DNA of 64,000 nt from Lachnoclostridium phytofermentans (lineage in GTDB: Bacteria; Bacillota; Clostridia; Lachnospirales; Lachnospiraceae), in contig NZ_JPOF01000007.1 in assembly GCF_000733755.1 (NCBI RefSeq), positions 310,001 through 374,000 of the forward strand. The letters run 5' to 3'. The position numbers were made by a program, and so were the translations under genes. A model generated the notes under the pieces. It had not been told where the DNA came from, did no database searches, and saw nothing but the letters and a program-made list of their open reading frames with translations. Of this stretch, positions 59,529 through 64,000 are shown piece by piece. The first letter of the stretch is position 1. Each line of letters starts with the position of its first letter.

Positions 59529-59724
59529 TTTTTTTCCTCTAGGGTTAGAATTAACTAACCCAAATAAGCGACATGAAACATTCTATCTGTAAAGGCTTCC
59601 TTAGTCTTTACGTCATATATCCTTAATAAAACTAAGTAAGTTATGCAGGTGATAGATTTAGGAACAAAAGAAGGATAAAAAAATAAAAGAATCAGGAATG
59701 GAAACAAATAGGGAGGCTTTAAAC

Positions 59725-61869
59725 ATGTCAATAAAGATAGCATTAACAGGAAATCCAAACTGTGGAAAAACAACTTTATTTAATGCTTTGACTGGTTCTA
59801 ATCAATTTGTTGGAAACTGGCCAGGGGTAACTGTAGAAAAGAAAGAAGGTAAATTAAAAGGGTTTACTGATGTAATTCTTACTGATCTTCCGGGTATTTA
59901 TTCACTTTCACCGTACACTTTGGAAGAAGTTGTTGCAAGGAATTATTTGATGGGAGAGAAGCCAGATGCGATTATTAACATCATTGACGGTACGAATCTA
60001 GAACGTAACTTGTACCTATCAACTCAGATTTTAGAATTATCAATCCCTGTTATTATGGCAATCAACATGATGGATGTAGTTGAAAAGAGTGGGGATAAGA
60101 TACATATTGATAAACTAAAAGAAGAATTAGGTTGTGAGATTGTAGAGATATCAGCATTAAAAGGAAAAGGCATCAATGACTTAGCAAAGAAAGCAGTAGC
60201 ATTAGCTCAAAGTAAGCAATTAATTGAGAAATCACCTCGATTTTCTACAGAGGTGGAAGAAGCTATCGAGAGTATTGAAGAAAGACTTCCAAGTGGGGTT
60301 CCATTAGAGCAAAAACGCTTTGTAGCCATCAAATTATTAGAGAAAGACGATAAGATAGAGAAACAGTTTAAGAATCTACCAGTTGTAGAAACTGAAATTA
60401 CACGGCTTGAAGAATTATTTGATGAGGATACGGAGAGTATCATTACGAACGAACGTTATGTATTCCTGACGAATATAACGAAGAAATGTTATCAAAAGCA
60501 GGCAAAAGAAAAATTATCAACATCGGATAAAATCGATCGTATTGTAACCAACCGTATTCTGGCACTTCCGATTTTTGCTGTAGTAATGTTTTTAGTTTAT
60601 TATGTATCAGTTACAACCATAGGTGGTATGGTTACAGATTTAGTGAACGATGGAATTTTTGGAGAAGGCTTTTCCTTCTTTGGACTATAGGTGCCTGGAA
60701 TCCCTGTATTAGTAGAGCAGGGGTTAACAGCAATTGGTTGCGCAGATTGGCTACAAGGCTTAATTCTTGATGGCATGATTGGTGGCGTAGGAGCGGTTCT
60801 TGGATTTGTACCTCAGATGTTGTTATTGTTCCTTTTTCTTGCATTTCTTGAAAGTTGTGGTTACATGGCTCGAGTTGCCTTCCTTATGGATCGTATCTTC
60901 CGCAAATTTGGTTTATCCGGTAAGTCCTTCATTCCTATGTTAATCGGTAGCGGATGCGGAGTTCCTGGAATTATGGCATCCCGTACAATTGAAAATGATA
61001 GAGATCGGAAAATGACAATTATTACAACTACATTCATCCCTTGTGGTGCGAAATTGCCAATTATCGCTTTGATTGCGGGCGCTCTATTTGATGGAGCATG
61101 GTGGATAGCTCCAAGTGCTTATTTTATTGGAATCGCAGCGATTGTTACTTCGGGAATTATTTTAAAGAAGACAAAATTGTTTGCAGGGGATCCTTCTCCG
61201 TTTGTTATGGAATTACCACCATATCATATGCCAACAGTTAGCAACATTCTCCGTAGCATGTGGGAAAGAGGATCTTCCTTTATTAAAAAAGCAGGTACAA
61301 TTATTTTGCTTTCCACTACTGTAATTTGGTTTGCTCAAAGTTTTGGCTTTACCGACGGGGCATTTGGTATGGTTGAGGATATGAATGATAGCATCCTAGC
61401 GGCATTTGGTAAAATAATAGCTCCAATATTTGCTCCGCTTGGATTTGGAGACTGGAAATCAACCGTTGCTACGATTACTGGACTTATTGCAAAAGAAAAC
61501 GTAGTGGGTACTTTCGGTGTACTCTATGGATTTGGAGAAGTTGCAGAAGATGGTGCAGAAATTTGGGGAACACTTGCTGGCAGTATGACTTCAATTGCTG
61601 CATACGCCTTTTTAGTATTTAATCTTCTCTGTGCTCCATGTTTTGCAGCAATGGGAGCAATAAAAAGAGAGATGAATAATGCGAGATGGTTTTGGTTTGC
61701 GGTTCTTTATCAGACAGGATTTGCTTATATCGTAGCATTTGTAATCTTCCAATTTGGCTCATGGATTAGTTTGGGAACTTTTAGTGTATTTACAGTAATT
61801 GCATTCGTTGTGTCAGTAATTTTCTTGTATTTATTAGTAAGACCTGTTAAGAAAGGTACTCCGAAATAA
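59725..61869 (+). pseudogene. feoB: Ferrous iron transporter FeoB, interrupted by one in-frame amber codon
   Basis: FeoB moves Fe(II) across the membrane, driven by an N-terminal G domain. The G motifs are GNPNCGKTT (G1), DLPGIYSLS (G3) and NMMDV (G4), followed by a helical GDI region and the membrane domain with its two Gate segments (GYMARVAFLMDRIFRKFGLS; FIPCGAKLPIIAL). The frame is broken only by TAG at 60688-60690. The sequence reads FFGL-stop-VPGIPVLVEQGL in the same frame; relatives usually have Trp there, so a single TGG to TAG change explains it. Undisturbed, it would have 714 residues. It could be a real mutation, a read error or suppressed. GGGAGG precedes ATG 59725. Confidence 0.88.
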
Positions 61870-61974
61870 GGTTGATTTGATAAAAATAGCATGTATGAAA
61901 AGTAGTGAAAGAATAGCAATATATTCTATGCTACAAAATGGATATTGTGTTAGCGTATCAGAATGGAGGTTAAG

Positions 61975-62112
61975 ATGGGAACATTTCTTGTTTTACTAGT
62001 AGTTATTGTGGTTATAGCGATTGTGTGTCGAAGTATATATAACGATAGAAAAAAGGGAAAGGTTGGCTCCTGTGGTTGTGATTGCTCCAAATGTGGTGGT
62101 AGTTGCCACTAA
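61975..62112 (+). CDS. FeoB-associated Cys-rich membrane peptide
   Basis: This 45-residue peptide has one membrane helix (TFLVLLVVIVVIAIVC) and a cysteine-rich tail (GSCGCDCSKCGGSCH), as in the FeoB-associated Cys-rich family found after feoB in many Firmicutes. TGGAGG precedes the ATG by 5 bases. It probably helps FeoB function or handles iron at the inner face, but the role is not established. Confidence 0.88.
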   Translation: MGTFLVLLVVIVVIAIVCRSIYNDRKKGKVGSCGCDCSKCGGSCH

Positions 62113-62162
62113 GCAAGAGTTGAAACAGATTAGAAATAGCAGGTAAGTGATGGGAGTTTGTT

Positions 62163-62651
62163 GTGACTGAGAACTTAAAAGATCAAATACTAAAAAAAAT
62201 TAAGGATACAGGATGTCGTATTACGAAACAAAGAATATTACTTCTTGATATTGTTCTTAACGAGGAATGTACTAGCTGTAAAGAATTATATGTTAAAGCA
62301 AGACAAAACAATCTTGACATTGGTTTAGCAACGATTTATCGATTTATCAACACATTAGAAGAGATTGGGATCCTGAAACGGAAAAATATTCAAACCATGC
62401 TTCCTAAGATCGAGAGCGTACCCTTATATGAAGTTCAAAAAGAATTAAAGCCAACGAAAAGTCAAAAGAATCAGCAAGTTATCTTAGTTGCAGCAAATAG
62501 TGAGTTATCAATTGTATTAGAGGACCAAACAACCTACCATCTTTCAGAAGCTGAATGGAAACAGGTTTTAAAAACAGGACTTAGTGCTTGTGGATTCTCA
62601 GTGCATAAGAATATAGCGACCGTGATTATGAGAAAAGGAGCCAAAGTATGA
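62163..62651 (+). CDS. Fur-family-like regulator with atypical C-terminus
   Basis: The 162-residue protein starts with a Fur winged helix (DTGCRITKQRILLLDIVLNE, GLATIYRFINTLEEIGILKR). After residue 85 it departs from Fur: the histidine-rich metal sites and the paired CxxC zinc sites are missing, and the second half (VILVAANSELSIVLEDQTTY) looks unrelated. It may sense something other than free iron. Start is GTG 62163 with GGGAG upstream. It overlaps the next gene by four bases (ATGA). Confidence 0.85.
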   Translation: MTENLKDQILKKIKDTGCRITKQRILLLDIVLNEECTSCKELYVKARQNNLDIGLATIYRFINTLEEIGILKRKNIQTMLPKIESVPLYEVQKELKPTKSQKNQQVILVAANSELSIVLEDQTTYHLSEAEWKQVLKTGLSACGFSVHKNIATVIMRKGAKV

Positions 62652-62935
62652 GTGTTGTAATCATTGGAGGTCATGACCGCATGGTTTGCCAATATAAAAA
62701 GATTTGCAAAGCATATCAATGCAAGGCAAAGATATTCACCCAGATGCCGAATAAATTAAAGGAACAAATTGGTTCTCCTGATCTTATTGTATTATTTACC
62801 AACACTGTATCCCATAAGATGATTCGTTGCGCTCTTCTTGAGGCTGAAAAGAATCAAGTTGATGTGGTACGATCTCATACCAGTAGTGGAAATGCACTAA
62901 TCGGAATTCTTGAACAAAAAGTGTTAACACAATAA
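62648..62935 (+). CDS. DUF2325 family protein
   Basis: The 95-residue protein matches DUF2325: SVVIIGGHDRMVCQYKKICK at the start, LIVLFTNTVSHKMIRCALLEA in the middle and a SSGNALIGILEQ end. The family is small, cytoplasmic and of unknown role, but often next to iron-transport or Fe-S genes. It is translationally coupled to the Fur-like gene and ends the feo operon at a perfect hairpin. Confidence 0.85.
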   Translation: MSVVIIGGHDRMVCQYKKICKAYQCKAKIFTQMPNKLKEQIGSPDLIVLFTNTVSHKMIRCALLEAEKNQVDVVRSHTSSGNALIGILEQKVLTQ

Positions 62936-62940
62936 AAAGT

Positions 62941-62969
62941 AAAAGTCGGGATAAGTAATCCCGACTTTT
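62941..62969. terminator. Bidirectional intrinsic terminator after the feo operon
   Basis: AAAAGTCGGGAT (62941-62952) pairs perfectly with ATCCCGACTTTT (62958-62969). It lies between convergent genes and has A and T arms for both directions. Confidence 0.88.
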
Positions 62970-62980
62970 GTGCTTTATCC

Positions 62981-63148
62981 TTACCGATAATAACCACAGT
63001 CCTTACAGCTACGACTTGAATTCAAGTTTCGAGTCGCACATTTAGGACAAATCCAAAAATCTACTTTTTTCTCCTCATTGTCTGGATTTTTCGTTTCCTT
63101 ATCTGCACTAGCAGAGTCTACTTTCTTTGATTTTTTAAATAATCCCAT
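62981..63148 (-). CDS. Small zinc-ribbon protein
   Basis: The 55-residue protein has a charged, Lys-rich N-terminal half (GLFKKSKKVDSASADKETK) and a C-terminal zinc ribbon of the RanBP2 type, with four cysteines in FWICPKCATRN and SRSCKDCGYYR. GGGAGG before ATG 63148 on the minus strand marks the start; the longer frame upstream lacks a site. Function unknown; it is convergent with the feo operon. Confidence 0.75.
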   Translation of the reverse strand: MGLFKKSKKVDSASADKETKNPDNEEKKVDFWICPKCATRNLNSSRSCKDCGYYR

Positions 63149-63438
63149 GATATTACCTCCCACGATAGTAGAATTTGTGGTACTATTATTCCTAGTATAA
63201 TATATTTTGGTACAAGTCATTGTATGACTAATGACCATACTTTAGCTATATAAAATAATGCAAATACCGAATGAAAGAAGATAGTGGTATAGGAAAGTGA
63301 ATCATGTCGATATAAAATTTACATGTTACAGAATCGTTAGGAAACTGCCATATTTTTAACAAAGGTTGATCCTAGACTGAAGTAGAATAAGACGAGCAAT
63401 ATGATGTTTGCTTGGAATAGGAAGGAAGTAAGTATCCA
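63149..63438. other. 290-bp divergent intergenic region
   Basis: It lies between the zinc-ribbon gene and the last gene of the window, and must hold promoters for both. I see no convincing consensus pair or repeat. Confidence 0.4.
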
Positions 63439-64000
63439 ATGAACAAAAAAAGTACAAGAGAGGTTATTACTAAGAGAGGGAACATGCAAGGCACAAGAAA
63501 CAAATTCATCAAAGGGTTAAGTCTCTTATTAATTGTAGCGCTTCTTGGGAGTAATGCAGCTCCAAGTGTAGTAACAGCTAAGACTACGGAAGGCACCACA
63601 ATCATAGCGAAAGAGGAATCCGTGCAAGACGATGCAAATTCACAAGGTGATCGTAATATAGACGAAGATACGGTGAAAGAAAAGTTCGGTGAGAAGATTG
63701 ACTTTCTAAAAATGTCCAAGAAAGCAACGATAGTAACAGAAAATAAGGTAATGCTTGTGGATATGACAGCGAGTAAGGTATTAGGAGGTTCTTATCTATC
63801 AAGCCGCTCCTATTTTAGTGAATTTACTGATTTGATGTTTATCTTGACAACATTAAGAGAGGCATCACTTACAGATATCGTAACGATAAGTAAGCGCGCT
63901 GCATCACTACAAGATGAAAATATCTATGGATTCGAAGAAGGAGATAAGATTTCTCTATATGATTTGCTTTTATGTTTTTATTTTACTGGAAGTGAAGATG
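63439..64000 (+). CDS. Secreted S11 peptidase-like protein without SxxK (5' part)
   Basis: The frame is open to the window end. It starts at ATG 63439 (GGAAGGAAG upstream) or ATG 63484. A signal peptide (FIKGLSLLLIVALLGSNAAP) leads to a linker and, from about residue 105, to a domain resembling D-Ala-D-Ala carboxypeptidases (S11): TDLMFILTTLREASLTDIVTIS, then a GFEEGDKISLYDLLLCFYFTGSED block like the GL-x-GE...DLLYALLLPSGND region. Where the catalytic Ser-x-x-Lys should be, the sequence reads SEFTDLM, so Ser and Lys are missing. It may be a non-enzymatic wall-binding protein. Confidence 0.6.
   Translation, partial: MNKKSTREVITKRGNMQGTRNKFIKGLSLLLIVALLGSNAAPSVVTAKTTEGTTIIAKEESVQDDANSQGDRNIDEDTVKEKFGEKIDFLKMSKKATIVTENKVMLVDMTASKVLGGSYLSSRSYFSEFTDLMFILTTLREASLTDIVTISKRAASLQDENIYGFEEGDKISLYDLLLCFYFTGSED

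Noticed and set aside
60632-60844. Minus-strand frame across the feoB amber codon
   Set aside because: Antisense shadow of conserved FeoB coding sequence.

Overview
The window is low-GC Firmicute DNA with strong Shine-Dalgarno sites, TTGACA/TATAAT promoters and many intrinsic terminators. Gene content points to a plant-polysaccharide-fermenting Lachnospiraceae-type Clostridium. A B12-independent fucose/rhamnose microcompartment locus of the same kind is known from Lachnoclostridium (Clostridium) phytofermentans, and this window is probably from that species or a close relative (inference from gene order, not a database match).

Layout. 1-3267: 3' part of a sugar ABC transporter operon (binding protein cut by the window edge, MalF-like and MalG-like permeases), convergent with an AraC regulator (3288-4118). 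4759-8130: galE and galT (Leloir pathway) and a second AraC regulator that overlaps the galT end. 8576-10078: GH51 arabinofuranosidase. 10356-23447: a complete glycyl-radical bacterial microcompartment (BMC) locus. It holds a propanediol dehydratase-type glycyl radical enzyme and its activase, fuculose/rhamnulose-phosphate aldolase, CoA-acylating aldehyde dehydrogenase, alcohol dehydrogenase, PduL, an RnfC/PduS-like flavo-iron-sulfur protein, six shell genes and a DeoR regulator. The aldolase makes lactaldehyde, which is reduced to 1,2-propanediol and dehydrated to propionaldehyde. That is disproportionated to propanol and propionyl-CoA, then propionyl phosphate. Four enzymes carry recognisable encapsulation helices.

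24215-40450: a 16-kb tandem cluster of two secreted protein types that I do not recognise by name. The small type (s, about 424-438 aa) has SLH-like repeats in its N-terminal half. The large type (L, about 1060-1180 aa) is secreted and probably bears MucBP-like modules. The order is s1-s2-L1-s3-s4-L2(frameshifted)-s5-remnant-s6-remnant-s7/L3 fusion remnant. Nearly identical blocks, shared nonsense codons and microhomology deletions show active amplification and decay. This is the least explained and most interesting part of the window.

40879-45667: a secreted PPC-like protein, a DUF2164 protein, a PadR regulator with two perfect 19-bp operators plus its DUF2812 partner, and a PrpR-N/PAS/degenerate AAA/Fis regulator. 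That regulator precedes an operon (45871-53792) with an ABC sugar transporter, GH105 unsaturated glycuronyl hydrolase, a UroD-family zinc methyltransferase-like protein, an M20 dipeptidase and a cysteine desulfidase-like protein. 53978-58647: a DtxR/MntR-type regulator, an AraC regulator and a divergent LacZ-type GH2 beta-galactosidase. 59044-62935: ferrous iron uptake (two FeoA, FeoB broken by an in-frame amber codon, FeoB-associated Cys-rich peptide, Fur-like regulator, DUF2325), behind a promoter with Fur-box-like and DtxR-like palindromes. The window ends with a small zinc-ribbon protein and the start of a secreted S11-peptidase-like protein that lacks the catalytic SxxK.

Overall the genes fit a bacterium that takes up and breaks down hemicellulose and pectin side chains (arabinose, galactose, rhamnose, fucose, unsaturated uronides). 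I saw no rRNA, tRNA, CRISPR array or insertion sequence.
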